A DNA stretch of 64,000 nucleotides from Lysobacter alkalisoli (GCF_006547045.1 NZ_CP041242.1:816001-880000), one strand, 5' to 3'. Shown: positions 25,409 to 34,164, numbered from the stretch's first letter. Program-made: numbers and translations. The notes: generated from the letters alone by a model not told the origin.

Positions 25409-26224
25409 TTGCACGACGGCTTCCCAAAGAGCGAGGGGATGCATCCTGTCCCTGGTGATGGAGGTGTCGGCGGCCGTCGGAAAGTTCGCGCAAAACCTGC
25501 GCATTTGGACTTGTGCGATGCCAAAAAAAACGCGGTCGAAAGAAAAGGTTCAGCCGACTTTCGATCGTCCAGGATGGCTATTATTTGACCAGCTCGAACT
25601 GCGTCGCGCGCGAGAATAATGTTGGCGATTTTTTGTCCACGTGCGTGAAAGCCTTGAAATTACTTGCTTTCAGCGATATTCGAGCGTGCAGTTTCACCTT
25701 CTCGCGTGTGTGCAGCATGTTTTGTTCGAGGCGATGCCGACGAAGCGGGCTGCCTGCCTGCGGTCCACATGCAGTGACCGTCGCTGCGGGGCTGTTGACA
25801 CTTGCAAAAACCGTGATTACGTTTCGCCCAGCAGACGGTTCCTGCGAACACGAGTGAGCAAAGCGATCACGACAACGTGCAGTCCACAACCGAACTCCGC
25901 CCGGACATTCAAAACGGTGGATATCGGATTCCTGCCCTTCGAAGAATCGTCCACCCGGTTGCATTGCACCTTGCACTCCGTCCTTTCCCGCCCGACCAAT
26001 GCCCCGGCCGCATCGGCCACAGGTCGGTTGCGTCCGTTCTTCATCCAGGCATCACGCGCAGGCCATGGCCGCGTGCGCGTATGCCTGTCACGCATCCGTC
26101 CGGCACGTCATGCGTGCTGGCGGTTTGTCGCCGGCCATCCGGCCGCGGCACTGGTTCGTACTGGGCAACACCTCCGATCGATTTCCGATCGGTCAACGTT
26201 CGACCACTGACGAGGAGCCACATC
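25409..26224. other. 816-bp AT-rich gap and leader before H1-like gene; no gene supported
   Basis: This stretch is visibly poorer in G+C than its surroundings, falling to about 40% at 25621-25680 by count, and holds an A8 tract near 25521. Open frames here look like non-coding translation (rich in C, H, R, S, with no domain). A good -35 (TTGACA) at 25796 with a weaker -10 lies inside, so about 395 bases of untranslated leader would precede the H1-like gene. No riboswitch fold was recognised. Confidence 0.55.
25796..25824 (+). promoter_or_regulatory. sigma-70-like promoter for H1-like gene
   Basis: Perfect -35 TTGACA (25796-25801), 17-bp spacer, and weak -10 TACGTT (25819-25824, 3 of 6). It would start transcription about 395 bases before the gene. 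The long leader and weak -10 make the assignment tentative. Confidence 0.5.
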
Positions 26225-26788
26225 ATGGCCACCAAGAAAGCTGCGAAGAAGAAACCTGCTGCCAAGAAGGCAGCCAAGAAAGTTGCCCGCAAACCGGCAG
26301 CCCGCAAGACCGCGAAAAAGGCCGCCAAGAAGGCAACGGCGCGCAAGACGGTGAAGAAGGCCGCCAAGAAGACCGTCCGCAAGGCAGCCGCCAAGAAGAC
26401 GGTGAAGAAGGCCACCAAGAAGCGCGTAGCCAAGAAGGCCGCCAAGAAGACGGTGAAGAAGGCCACCAAGAAGCGCGTAGCCAAGAAGGCCGCCAAGAAG
26501 CCGGCGAAGAAGGCCACCAAGAAGCGCGTAGCCAAGAAGGCGGCCAAGAAGACCGCGAAGAAGGCCACCAAGAAGCGCGTAGTCAAGAAGGCCGCGAAGA
26601 AGCCGGCGAAGAAGGCCACCAAGAAGCGCGTAGCCAAGAAGGCGGCCAAGAAGGCCGCGAAGAAGCCGGCGGCGAAGAAGGCCGCAAAGAAGACGGTGAA
26701 GAAGACCGCGAAGAAGGCGACCCGGAAGCGCGCCGCCAAGAAGGCCGCTCCCGCCACCATGCCGGCCACGCCGGCGCCGATGATCTGA
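26225..26788 (+). CDS. histone H1-like DNA-binding protein, Lys/Ala-rich repeats
   Basis: A 187-residue protein made almost only of K, A, T, R, V and P, in KKAAKK and KPAAKK units typical of bacterial H1-like proteins (Bordetella BpH1, Pseudomonas AlgP C-terminus). Such proteins bind and compact DNA without sequence specificity. No globular domain is present. The middle carries five tandem 17-residue repeats of the form ATKKRVAKKAAKKTVKK. The end (PATMPATPAPMI) is non-basic. An aggag-type ribosome site is 8 bp before ATG 26225, and a strong terminator follows. The repeats may change in number between strains. Nucleoid compaction is inferred from composition; no AlgP N-terminal domain is present. 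Confidence 0.88.
   Translation: MATKKAAKKKPAAKKAAKKVARKPAARKTAKKAAKKATARKTVKKAAKKTVRKAAAKKTVKKATKKRVAKKAAKKTVKKATKKRVAKKAAKKPAKKATKKRVAKKAAKKTAKKATKKRVVKKAAKKPAKKATKKRVAKKAAKKAAKKPAAKKAAKKTVKKTAKKATRKRAAKKAAPATMPATPAPMI
26411..26665 (+). repeat. five tandem 51-bp repeats within H1-like gene
   Basis: The phrase gccaccaagaagcgcgta recurs at 26411, 26462, 26513, 26564 and 26615, exactly 51 bp (17 codons) apart. Differences are few, so the array is recent or kept uniform by recombination; the frame is preserved by any change in copy number. Confidence 0.9.
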
Positions 26789-26818
26789 AAATCCCGATAC
26801 CGTAGTACTGCTGTCCGA

Positions 26819-26856
26819 CCCCCTTCCCGCAGCCCAGGCGGGGAGGGGGTTTTTTC
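26819..26856 (+). terminator. terminator after H1-like gene
   Basis: Arms cccccttcccgc and gcggggaggggg are followed by a run of six T (26850 region). It lies about 30 bp past the stop. Confidence 0.85.
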
Positions 26857-26940
26857 ATGGCCCTGCGATCGCCTTCAGGCGTTGAACGGGAATGCGCGGG
26901 TCACCACCGGATCGGGTCCGGATCTGGATGTTGATCGCGA

Positions 26941-28278
26941 TCAGCGGGGACGGCTGGTGCGAGCGATGCGGGACTCCGCCGTGGCCGATTGCGGTTGTTC
27001 GTCGTCCGGAAGATCGACCGCGCCCAGGTCGATCCCCAGCCACTTGCCTTCCGGCAGTCCGAGCGCGCTATCGAGGATGGTCGGCACCAGGCCCGATGGC
27101 AGGCTGCTTTCCGAATTCCACACCACCACCACGCCCAGCTCGCGCTGCGGCAGCATCGCGATCATGCCGCGATAGCCCTGTACGGCGCCGCCGTGGTAGA
27201 TCATCCGCTGGCCGGCATAGTCGTAGACGCGCCAGCCCAGCGCATAGCCGGCCGAGCTGAGTCTTTCGCGCCGCCATGACGCGCGCATTTCGCCGGGGGT
27301 GTCGACCAGTGGCTCATGCAGGGTGGCCAGCAGGGGGCGCGCAATCACGTCCGGCCGATGACCGGTCTGCGCGATCAGCCACTGCGCCATGTCGCTGGCG
27401 CTGGCGTTGACACCGGCCGCCGGCGGCAACTGGTAATAGGTCGGCTTCGGCGACACCGACACCCAACCACCGCGCGTGCGCACGTGCGGGCGCGCCCAGC
27501 TGGGGCTGCTCTCGATTCCTTCCAGGCCCAGGCTGGCGTCGTTCATGCCCAGCGGCTTGAACAGCCGCCGCTGCACTTCCTCGCTGTAGAAATTGCCGGT
27601 GGCGGCGAACACGATGTCGCCGATCAGGCTGAAGGCGACGTTCTGGTAGGCATAGCAGGTACCGGGCTGACACTTGAGCGTGGGGGTGGAAAGTCTGCGG
27701 GTCAGCGTGCGGTAGTCGACGTAGCGCTCCAGATCCCGGTCGTAGGCGTTGTACGGCAGTCCGAGGCGGTGGCTGAGCAGGTCGGCCACCGATACCTGCT
27801 GGGAGGCGTGCGGGTCGCTGAGGCGGAAGTCGGGCAGGTACTGGTCGACCCTGCTGTCCCAGCGCAGGGCGCCGTCATTGACGACCAGCCCGGCCATGGT
27901 CGAAGCGAACCCCTTCGACAGCGAGGCGAGGCGGAACACCGTGTGGCTGTCGACCGGCCTGGCATTCTGCATGTCGGTGACGCCGTAGCCGCGGGCGCTG
28001 AGCACCTTGCCCTCGTGGACGATCGCCATCGCCAGCGCCGGCACGTTGCGGTCCGCGACCAGCTGCTGGGCCATGCGCTCGAAACGCTGGACATCGAACT
28101 CGGGTGGCAGTGGCGCGGACGAGGTGGTCGAGACCGTGTCGGCGATGAAGCGGTCCAGCGGACTGGTCCGGGAGGATTGCGACGTCTGCGCAGCGGAGCC
28201 GAGGGCCAGGGTGAGGAGGACGGAAAGGGCCGCCAGCCGTCCTGGAACACGGGTGCGGCCGCTTGCTTTGTCTTTCAT
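26941..28278 (-). CDS. serine hydrolase, class C beta-lactamase/DD-peptidase-like
   Basis: The 445-residue exported protein starts at ATG 28278 and has a signal peptide (LAALSVLLTLALGSAAQ). The catalytic motifs of the beta-lactamase fold are present: SLSK (Ser119-Lys122), YAYQN (Tyr211-Asn213) and HGG (362-364). Family members hydrolyse D-amino peptides, esters or beta-lactams; no resistance role can be claimed. The C-terminal 40 residues are polar and not part of the core. A longer reading frame starts at 28425 but lacks a signal peptide. It is a single gene, divergent from lemA with an 85-bp gap. Confidence 0.85.
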   Translation of the reverse strand: MKDKASGRTRVPGRLAALSVLLTLALGSAAQTSQSSRTSPLDRFIADTVSTTSSAPLPPEFDVQRFERMAQQLVADRNVPALAMAIVHEGKVLSARGYGVTDMQNARPVDSHTVFRLASLSKGFASTMAGLVVNDGALRWDSRVDQYLPDFRLSDPHASQQVSVADLLSHRLGLPYNAYDRDLERYVDYRTLTRRLSTPTLKCQPGTCYAYQNVAFSLIGDIVFAATGNFYSEEVQRRLFKPLGMNDASLGLEGIESSPSWARPHVRTRGGWVSVSPKPTYYQLPPAAGVNASASDMAQWLIAQTGHRPDVIARPLLATLHEPLVDTPGEMRASWRRERLSSAGYALGWRVYDYAGQRMIYHGGAVQGYRGMIAMLPQRELGVVVVWNSESSLPSGLVPTILDSALGLPEGKWLGIDLGAVDLPDDEQPQSATAESRIARTSRPR

Positions 28279-28363
28279 CGTGCGCAGTGCCTGCGTATGC
28301 TGGAACGCGTTCGATTCTGCGCCGACCCCGCCCCGGGGTCCAGTACGTTCGGGAGGGACGATC

Positions 28364-28957
28364 ATGTTGGGTTTACTGATACTGCTGGGTCTGCTTGCGC
28401 TGCTCGCGTTCTGGGCCGTGGGCATTTACAACGGCCTGGTCATGGCGCGCAACGCATTCAGGAATGCGTTCGCCCAGATCGATGTCCAGTTGCAGCGGCG
28501 ATTTGACCTGATTCCCAATCTGGTCGAGACCGCCAAGGCCTACCTCGCCCATGAGAAGGGCACTCTGGAGGCGGTCACCGCGGCCCGCAACGCGGCCCAG
28601 TCGGGGCTGGCGGCGGCCAAGGCGGCGCCTGGCGACCCGACGGCCATGGCGGAACTGGCCCGCACCCAGGGCATGCTCGATGGCGCGCTGGGCCGGTTGC
28701 TGGTCACGGTCGAGGCCTATCCCGAGCTCAAGGCCAGCCAGAACATGATGCAGCTCACCGAGGAGCTGACCAGTACCGAGAACAAGGTTGCGTTCGCCCG
28801 GCAGGCCTTCAACGACAGCGTGATGGCCTACAACAACAGGCGCGAGGTGTTCCCGGCCAGCGTGGTGGCCGGCATGTTCAACTTCGCCCCGGCTGCGCTG
28901 CTGGACATCCCGGTCGACAAGGCCGAGGTCCGCGAGGCGCCGAAGGTGCAGTTCTGA
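28364..28957 (+). CDS. LemA family protein
   Basis: The 197-residue protein has one N-terminal helix (GLLILLGLLALLAFWAVGIYN) that anchors it, then a long four-helix bundle with the family strings AFAQIDVQLQRRFDLIPNLVE (about 34-54), LKASQNMMQLTEELTSTENKVAFARQAFNDSVMAYN (about 125-160) and FPASVVAGMFNF. LemA proteins often occur with an M48 peptidase, as here, 38 bp downstream. Function is undefined. A ribosome site (gggaggg) precedes ATG 28364. Confidence 0.9.
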   Translation: MLGLLILLGLLALLAFWAVGIYNGLVMARNAFRNAFAQIDVQLQRRFDLIPNLVETAKAYLAHEKGTLEAVTAARNAAQSGLAAAKAAPGDPTAMAELARTQGMLDGALGRLLVTVEAYPELKASQNMMQLTEELTSTENKVAFARQAFNDSVMAYNNRREVFPASVVAGMFNFAPAALLDIPVDKAEVREAPKVQF

Positions 28958-28967
28958 ATTTTCTGGG

Positions 28968-29009
28968 GTGAACTTCTTCGGGTGAACGACTTCGAGTGAA
29001 CTTCTTCGA
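28968..29009 (+). repeat. three tandem 14-bp repeats at the M48 peptidase start
   Basis: The unit gtgaacttcttcg(g/a) is repeated at 28968, 28982 and 28996, with the middle copy changed to gtgaacgacttcga. Each copy offers a GTG codon, but 14 is not a multiple of 3, so only one copy is in frame with the protease. The tandem copies therefore move the start and ribosome-site spacing. Confidence 0.75.
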
Positions 29010-30897
29010 AAGCCAGGCCGCCGCCCGCCGCAGTTCGACGCGGCTGGTGGTGTTGTTCGCGCTGGCGGTGCTCGGCATCGTGCTGGCGGTCGACCTGGCC
29101 GTGGCGGTGTTCGTCGGCACCGCCCCCGGCGTATTGGCCTTCGCGACCGTGGCTACGCTGGCGGTGATCGGGCTCGGTTCGCTGTTCCGCATTGCCAGCC
29201 TCGGTTCGGGTGGCGAGCGGGTCGCGCAACAGCTTGGCGGCGTGCCGGTGCCGGAGGATACCCGCGACCTCAACCTGCGCCGCCTGCTCAACGTGGTCGA
29301 GGAGATCGCGATCGCTTCCGGGGTGCCGGTGCCCAAGGTCTATGTGCTCGAGCACGAGGCCGGCATCAACGCCTTCGCCGCGGGCTACACCACTTCCGAT
29401 GCGGTGGTCGCGGTGACCCGGGGCGCACTGGAGCGACTCAACCGCGACGAGCTGCAGGGCGTGATCGCGCACGAGTTCAGCCATATCCTCAACGGCGACA
29501 TGCGGTTGAACATCCGCCTGATCGGGGTGCTGTTCGGGATCATGATGATCTCGATCATCGGCCGCAAGGTGCTGATACATGGGCGTTTCGCCGTCGGTCG
29601 ACGTGGCAGTGGCGTGGCGGCGGTGATGGTGGCGGCGCTGGTCGCGATGGTGATCGGTTCGATCGGGCTGTTCTTCGGCCGCATGATCAAGGCCGGCGTC
29701 AGCCGCAGCCGGGAACGCCTGGCCGATGCGTCGGCGGTGCAGTTCACCCGCCAGACCGCGGGGCTGGCCGGAGCGCTCAAGAAGATCGGCGGCCTGCAGG
29801 ACGGCTCGCGACTGGCCGCGCGCGGCGAGGCCGAGGAGGTCAGCCACATGCTGTTCGGCGACGGTATCGGCCTGAGCGGAATGTTCGCGACCCATCCACC
29901 GCTGCTCGAACGTATCCAGGCGCTGGAGCCCGGCTTTCGTGCCGACCAGCTCGAAGGCCTGTCGCAGCAATGGATGGCGGCACCCCCCAACGGGCTGGAG
30001 GAGGACGTGCGGATGGGCTTTGCGCCGCACGCTCCCTTGCCCGTCGCCGGCAGCGAGCAGACGCTGGTGCCCGAGCAGGTCGCCGACCAGGTCGCTCATC
30101 CCGATGCCGACGACTATCTGCAGGCCGATGCCATCGTCAGCGCGATGCCCGAGCCCCTGCACGACCTGGCCCGGCAGCGCGACAGTGTCGTCCCGTTGCT
30201 GCTGGCGTTGTTGATGGACGAGCGCGAAACGGTCGCCAGCAAGCAGTTCCACGAGGTCGCCGCGCGGCTGGGCCGGGTGGTTGCCGAGCGCGCCCGCCAC
30301 ATCCACCACACCCAGATGCCCGGCCTGCACCCGATGCTGCGCCTGCCGTTGGCGTCGATGGCCTTCCCGGTGCTGCGGCTGCGCCCGCGTCCGGAGCTGG
30401 ACAACTTCCTCGATGCGGCCAACGCGATGATCTATGCCGACGGAGAGGTCAGTCTGTTCGAGTACTGCCTGGCGCGGTTGCTGACCGTGCAGGTACGCGA
30501 GTCGTTGGACCCGGCCCGTTACGTCCGGATGGGGCGGCGCAAGCCGCAGAGCGTCCGCCGAGAGTTCGCCACCTTGCTGGCCGTGGTCGCCCACGCCGGC
30601 CATGCCGACGAAGCCGAGGCACGACGCGCCTACAATGCCGGCCTGAACCGGGTGCTTCAGCGCGATCACCTGCCGTACATGCCGCCGGCAGGAGGGGTGA
30701 CCGCGCTGGACGAAGTCTGGGAGCCGCTGGATACCCTCGATCCGCTGGCCAAGCAGGTGCTGGTGGAGGCGATCACCGAAGCGGTTGGCCATGACGGCCG
30801 CGTGTCCGTGGCCGAAGCCGAACTGCTTCGCACCATCTGCGGCGTGCTGCATTGCCCGCTGCCGCCGATGCTGGCGCAGCCAGCCGCAGGCACGTAG
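28996..30897 (+). CDS. M48 family zinc metallopeptidase with extended C-terminus
   Basis: The 633-residue membrane protease has two N-terminal helices (about 15-40 and 45-65), then the zinc site HEFSH (residues 159-163) after the VIA of the motif. Two further helices follow (about 178-190 and 205-225). The third ligand region ERLADASAVQF (near 245) is conserved. The HtpX-like core ends near residue 320; the remaining 300 residues are unusual. They are soluble and contain two stretches like TerB helices (ADGEVSLFEYCLARLL and HDGRVSVAEAELLRTIC). The start is taken as GTG 28996, giving MNFFESQAA. It is paired with LemA. Its TAG stop lies inside a REP-like element. Confidence 0.85.
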   Translation: MNFFESQAAARRSSTRLVVLFALAVLGIVLAVDLAVAVFVGTAPGVLAFATVATLAVIGLGSLFRIASLGSGGERVAQQLGGVPVPEDTRDLNLRRLLNVVEEIAIASGVPVPKVYVLEHEAGINAFAAGYTTSDAVVAVTRGALERLNRDELQGVIAHEFSHILNGDMRLNIRLIGVLFGIMMISIIGRKVLIHGRFAVGRRGSGVAAVMVAALVAMVIGSIGLFFGRMIKAGVSRSRERLADASAVQFTRQTAGLAGALKKIGGLQDGSRLAARGEAEEVSHMLFGDGIGLSGMFATHPPLLERIQALEPGFRADQLEGLSQQWMAAPPNGLEEDVRMGFAPHAPLPVAGSEQTLVPEQVADQVAHPDADDYLQADAIVSAMPEPLHDLARQRDSVVPLLLALLMDERETVASKQFHEVAARLGRVVAERARHIHHTQMPGLHPMLRLPLASMAFPVLRLRPRPELDNFLDAANAMIYADGEVSLFEYCLARLLTVQVRESLDPARYVRMGRRKPQSVRREFATLLAVVAHAGHADEAEARRAYNAGLNRVLQRDHLPYMPPAGGVTALDEVWEPLDTLDPLAKQVLVEAITEAVGHDGRVSVAEAELLRTICGVLHCPLPPMLAQPAAGT

Positions 30898-30924
30898 TCC
30901 GGGTAAGGCAAAGCCGCACCCGGG
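30894..30924 (+). repeat. REP-like element overlapping the M48 stop codon
   Basis: gtagtccgggtaaggcaaagccgcacccggg is a copy of the element at 2409-2439 (three mismatches by eye). Its TAG supplies the stop codon of the M48 gene at 30895-30897, so the repeat set the gene's end. Confidence 0.7.
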
Positions 30925-30972
30925 ATGTCGGTCGGCAACTGGCGTAGTCAACCGTAGGTGTAGGAGCGGGCG

Positions 30973-31045
30973 GTAGCCCGGGTAAGCGGAGCGCACCCGG
31001 GTTCGTAGACGCAGGTCCCGGGTGCGCTCCGCTTACCCGGGCTAC
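30973..31045. repeat. perfect 29-bp inverted repeat of the gtagcccgggta family
   Basis: Arms 30973-31001 and 31017-31045 are exact inverted copies around a 15-bp loop. It lies between two convergent genes (M48, GMC) and could end transcripts from both sides, although it lacks a T-run. Confidence 0.85.
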
Positions 31046-31058
31046 GGGTTGCCTCTGA

Positions 31059-32654
31059 TCACATCCGCCTGATCAGATCCGCCGCGCGCTCCGCGATCAT
31101 GATCGTCGGCGCGTTGGTGTTGCCGCCGATGAGCCTCGGCATCACGGAGGCGTCGACCACGCGCAAGCCATCGACGCCTCGCACGCGCAGTCGTGGATCG
31201 ACCACCGAGGCTTCGTCGCTGCCCATCCGGCAGGTACCGACCGGGTGATAGATGGTTTCGGCCTTGGCGCGGATGAAGGCTTCCAGCCCGGTGTCGTCGA
31301 GATCGTCGCGGGCCGGGAAGATCGGCGCGCCGCGGTAGCCGTCGAAGGCGGGCTGGGCGACCAGTTCGCGCGCGAGTTTCGCGCACTCGACCATCATCCG
31401 CAGGTCGAAGCCGTCGGGGTCGCTCAGGTAATTGGCCTCGATCCGCACCTTGTCCGCTGCGCTCGCGCCGACAAGGCTGACCCGGCCACGGCTGCGCGGA
31501 CGGAGGAAGCAGGCGTGCACGGTGAAGCCGTCTCCGGGCAGGCGGTTGCGCCCATGGTCGTCGAGCAGGGCGGGGACGAAATGCAGCTGGATGTCCGCGC
31601 GTTCGTCGAGAGCCAACGCCGAGCGCACGAATGCCCCGGCCTCGGCGACATTGCTGGTCCCCATGCCCGCGCGCCCGCGCAGGTAATAGTCGAACGCGAT
31701 CCGCAGGTCGCTGGCGCGGTCATAGCTGACCGGCTGCGTGCACGCGTAGAGGGTGCAGATGTCGAGGTGGTCCTGCAGGTTTTCCCCGACCTGCGGTGCA
31801 TCGGCAACGACCTCGATGCCGTGCCGGCGAAGCTGGTCCGCCGGACCGATGCCGGACAGCATCAACAGTTGTGGCGAGTTCAGTGCCCCGCCGCAGACCA
31901 GTACCTCGCGTGCGGCCGGCTGGTGGAAGGCCTTGCCACCGGCGCGGTAGATCACCCCCGATGCCCGTGGCACGCCGCCCTGGCCAGGATCGAAGGTGAT
32001 TCGCGCGGCCATCGCGCCGGTGACGATATCGAGGTTGCCGCGCGGTCGCGCCGGATCGAGGTAGGCGACCGCGCTCGAACAGCGTGCACCGTTTTTCTGG
32101 GTCACCTGGTAGAGGCCGAAGCCCGTTTGCGACGGGCCATTGAAGTCGTCGTTGAGCGGATGGCCCGCCTGCACCCCGGCCTCGATGAAGGCATGTGAGA
32201 GGGGGTTGCTGTGGCGCAGGTCGGAAACGTACAGCGGGCCCGTGCTTCCATGCAGCGCATCGCCACCGCGCTGGTTGCACTCGGAATGGCGAAACCAGGG
32301 CCGCACGCCGGCCCAGTCCCAGCCCTCGGCGCCGAGCGCGGCCCATTCGTCGTAGTCGCCGGGCACGCCGCGGGTGTAGCACATCGCATTGATCGAGCTC
32401 GACCCGCCCAGCACCTTGCCGCGGGGCCACCACAGCACGCGGCCGTCGAGCCGTGGCTCCGGCGCGGTGGCGTAGTCCCAGTTCAAGCGTTTGTTGTTGA
32501 CCAGTTTGGCGATGCCGGCGGGCATGTGGATGAAGGGATGCCGGTCGCGCGGACCGGCCTCCAGCAGAAGCACGCGCACGTCCGGGTCGGTGGACAGCCG
32601 GTTGGCGAGCACGCAGCCGGCCGAACCGGCGCCGATGATGATGTAGTCGTACAC
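31059..32654 (-). CDS. GMC family FAD-dependent oxidoreductase (choline dehydrogenase-like)
   Basis: The 531-residue flavoenzyme oxidises an alcohol. The N-terminal FAD-binding fold has IIIGAGSAGCVLANRL (6-21), ARGKVLGG-type loop (PRGKVLGGSSSINAM), and a middle signature (GALNSPQLLMLSGIGP). The catalytic His470 (IYHPVGTCRMG) and Asn512 (GGNTNAP) are present. It resembles BetA-like alcohol dehydrogenases, but a choline locus is absent, so the substrate is unknown. Length is standard. It is a single gene, divergent from the transporter gene by 159 bp. Confidence 0.88.
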   Translation of the reverse strand: MYDYIIIGAGSAGCVLANRLSTDPDVRVLLLEAGPRDRHPFIHMPAGIAKLVNNKRLNWDYATAPEPRLDGRVLWWPRGKVLGGSSSINAMCYTRGVPGDYDEWAALGAEGWDWAGVRPWFRHSECNQRGGDALHGSTGPLYVSDLRHSNPLSHAFIEAGVQAGHPLNDDFNGPSQTGFGLYQVTQKNGARCSSAVAYLDPARPRGNLDIVTGAMAARITFDPGQGGVPRASGVIYRAGGKAFHQPAAREVLVCGGALNSPQLLMLSGIGPADQLRRHGIEVVADAPQVGENLQDHLDICTLYACTQPVSYDRASDLRIAFDYYLRGRAGMGTSNVAEAGAFVRSALALDERADIQLHFVPALLDDHGRNRLPGDGFTVHACFLRPRSRGRVSLVGASAADKVRIEANYLSDPDGFDLRMMVECAKLARELVAQPAFDGYRGAPIFPARDDLDDTGLEAFIRAKAETIYHPVGTCRMGSDEASVVDPRLRVRGVDGLRVVDASVMPRLIGGNTNAPTIMIAERAADLIRRM

Positions 32655-32813
32655 GGGAGGGTCCAGGGAACGGTCCGATGACCGTATGGGTCTCGATTAG
32701 AGCAGATGCTCGCGGGGTCGGCGCCGCCGCCATCCCGGACGTTGCGGCCTGCTAGCATCGGCGCCGGAGCCGGCCCGACCACCGCCGGCATGCTCGTGTT
32801 GACGGAGCCGCAG

Positions 32814-34163
32814 ATGACCGATTCGGAGATGCAGGGCCGGCGCCGCGGCATGATCGCGGCCTTGCGACGCTTCTGCGCGGCGCTGTCCGAATCGCCGGCG
32901 CTGTGGTGGTCGTTCCTGTACTTCTTCTGCCTGCTCAGCGGCTACTACGTGCTGCGCCCGGTACGCGAGGCGATGGCCGCGTCGAGCGATGTCGCCGCGG
33001 TGTTCCCTTCGGCGATGATCCAGTTCTTCGCAGCGCGCGGCATCGCCCTGGGCGAGTTCACCCTGCAGGCGCTGTTCACCGGCGCCTTCCTGATCATGCT
33101 GGTGTTGCAGCCGGTGTACGGCGCCCTGGTCAGCCGCTGGCCACGGCGGGTGTTCCTGCCGGTCATCTACGGCTTCTTCATCGCCACCCTGTTGCTGTTC
33201 TACGTGTTGTTCGACAGCGGCATGCCCGGGCGCGGCATGGCCTTCTTCCTCTGGGTCACGGTGTTCAACCTGTTCGCGGTGGCGGTGTTCTGGAGCTTCA
33301 TGGCCGACGTGTACAGCAATACCGAGGCACGCAAGTTCTACGGCTACATCGGCGCGGCCGGCACCGTCGGCGCCTTCCTCGGCCCGATCCTGACCCGCAC
33401 CCTGGTCGATCGTGTCGGCATCGCCAACCTGATGCTGATCTCGGCCGGGTTCCTCGTCGTGTGCATGGTCTGCATCCTGCGCCTGCGCCGATGGGCGGTG
33501 CTGCGCGAACGCGAACGCCGGCTGACCAGCGGCGAGCGGCCGATGGGTGGCACGGTGTGGGCCGGCCTGCGGCTGGTCGTGCAGGAGCCGCTGCTGCGCT
33601 GGATGGCGCTGCTGGTGGTGACGGGCGTGGGCGTCGGCACCCTGCTGTACAACGAGCAGGCGGCGATCGTGCGCCGCTTCTATCCCGACCCGCAGGCCGC
33701 GACCGCGTACTACGCCACCATCGACCTGGCGATCAATGCGCTGACCCTGCTGGTGCAGCTGTTCATCACCCGCCTGCTGCTGTCGCGCTTCGGCATCGCC
33801 CCGGCGCTGCTGATCCCCGGTTTCGCGATCATCCTCGGCTACGCGGTGCTGGCGGCCTCGCCGCTGCCGATGATCGTCGCCATCGTCCAGATCATCACCC
33901 GCAGCAGCGAGTTCTGTCTGGCCAAGCCCGCGCGCGAGACCATCTACACCCGTGTTGCCCGCGAATGGCGCTACAAGGCCGGTGCGGCCATCGACACGGT
34001 GATCTATCGCGGCGCCGACCTGAGCTTCGCCTGGCTGCACAAGCTGCTGTCGATGGCCGGCACCAACGCGGTGTTCCTTGGCGGCCTGGTGATCGCCTCG
34101 GCCTTCACCCTCGGCGCGTTCGGACTGATTCGCGAGGAGAAGAAGCTGCCAGCGGATCGGTGA
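32814..34163 (+). CDS. ADP/ATP carrier-type or MFS-like membrane transporter
   Basis: The 449-residue inner-membrane protein has about 12 hydrophobic helices. Its N-terminal FLYFFCLLSGYYVLRPVREAM and the middle (SFMADVYSNTEARKFYGYIGAAGTVGAFLGP) resemble the nucleotide-translocase-like group of the major facilitator superfamily, annotated as NTP/NDP exchange transporters in free-living bacteria. Nucleotide exchange itself is not expected in this lifestyle; the substrate is unknown. ATG 32814 is preferred, with a gacggag ribosome site 8 bp upstream; ATG 32790 and 32706 are alternative starts. It ends 1 bp before the convergent thioesterase gene. Confidence 0.72.
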   Translation: MTDSEMQGRRRGMIAALRRFCAALSESPALWWSFLYFFCLLSGYYVLRPVREAMAASSDVAAVFPSAMIQFFAARGIALGEFTLQALFTGAFLIMLVLQPVYGALVSRWPRRVFLPVIYGFFIATLLLFYVLFDSGMPGRGMAFFLWVTVFNLFAVAVFWSFMADVYSNTEARKFYGYIGAAGTVGAFLGPILTRTLVDRVGIANLMLISAGFLVVCMVCILRLRRWAVLRERERRLTSGERPMGGTVWAGLRLVVQEPLLRWMALLVVTGVGVGTLLYNEQAAIVRRFYPDPQAATAYYATIDLAINALTLLVQLFITRLLLSRFGIAPALLIPGFAIILGYAVLAASPLPMIVAIVQIITRSSEFCLAKPARETIYTRVAREWRYKAGAAIDTVIYRGADLSFAWLHKLLSMAGTNAVFLGGLVIASAFTLGAFGLIREEKKLPADR

Positions 34164-34164
34164 C

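Noticed and set aside
25513-26210. Open frames of 114 and 189 residues in the AT-rich gap
   Set aside because: Their translations have no domain or signal peptide, and are rich in Cys, His, Arg and Ser as expected of non-coding frames; no ribosome site precedes them.
26411-26665. Regular 51-bp repeats that could suggest a CRISPR array
   Set aside because: The spacing is 51 bp with no variable spacers, the whole array is in frame and codes for the H1-like protein, and no cas genes are near.
31059-34163. Betaine-synthesis locus around the GMC oxidoreductase
   Set aside because: No betaine aldehyde dehydrogenase, BetI regulator or choline transporter is near, so a choline role is not supported.
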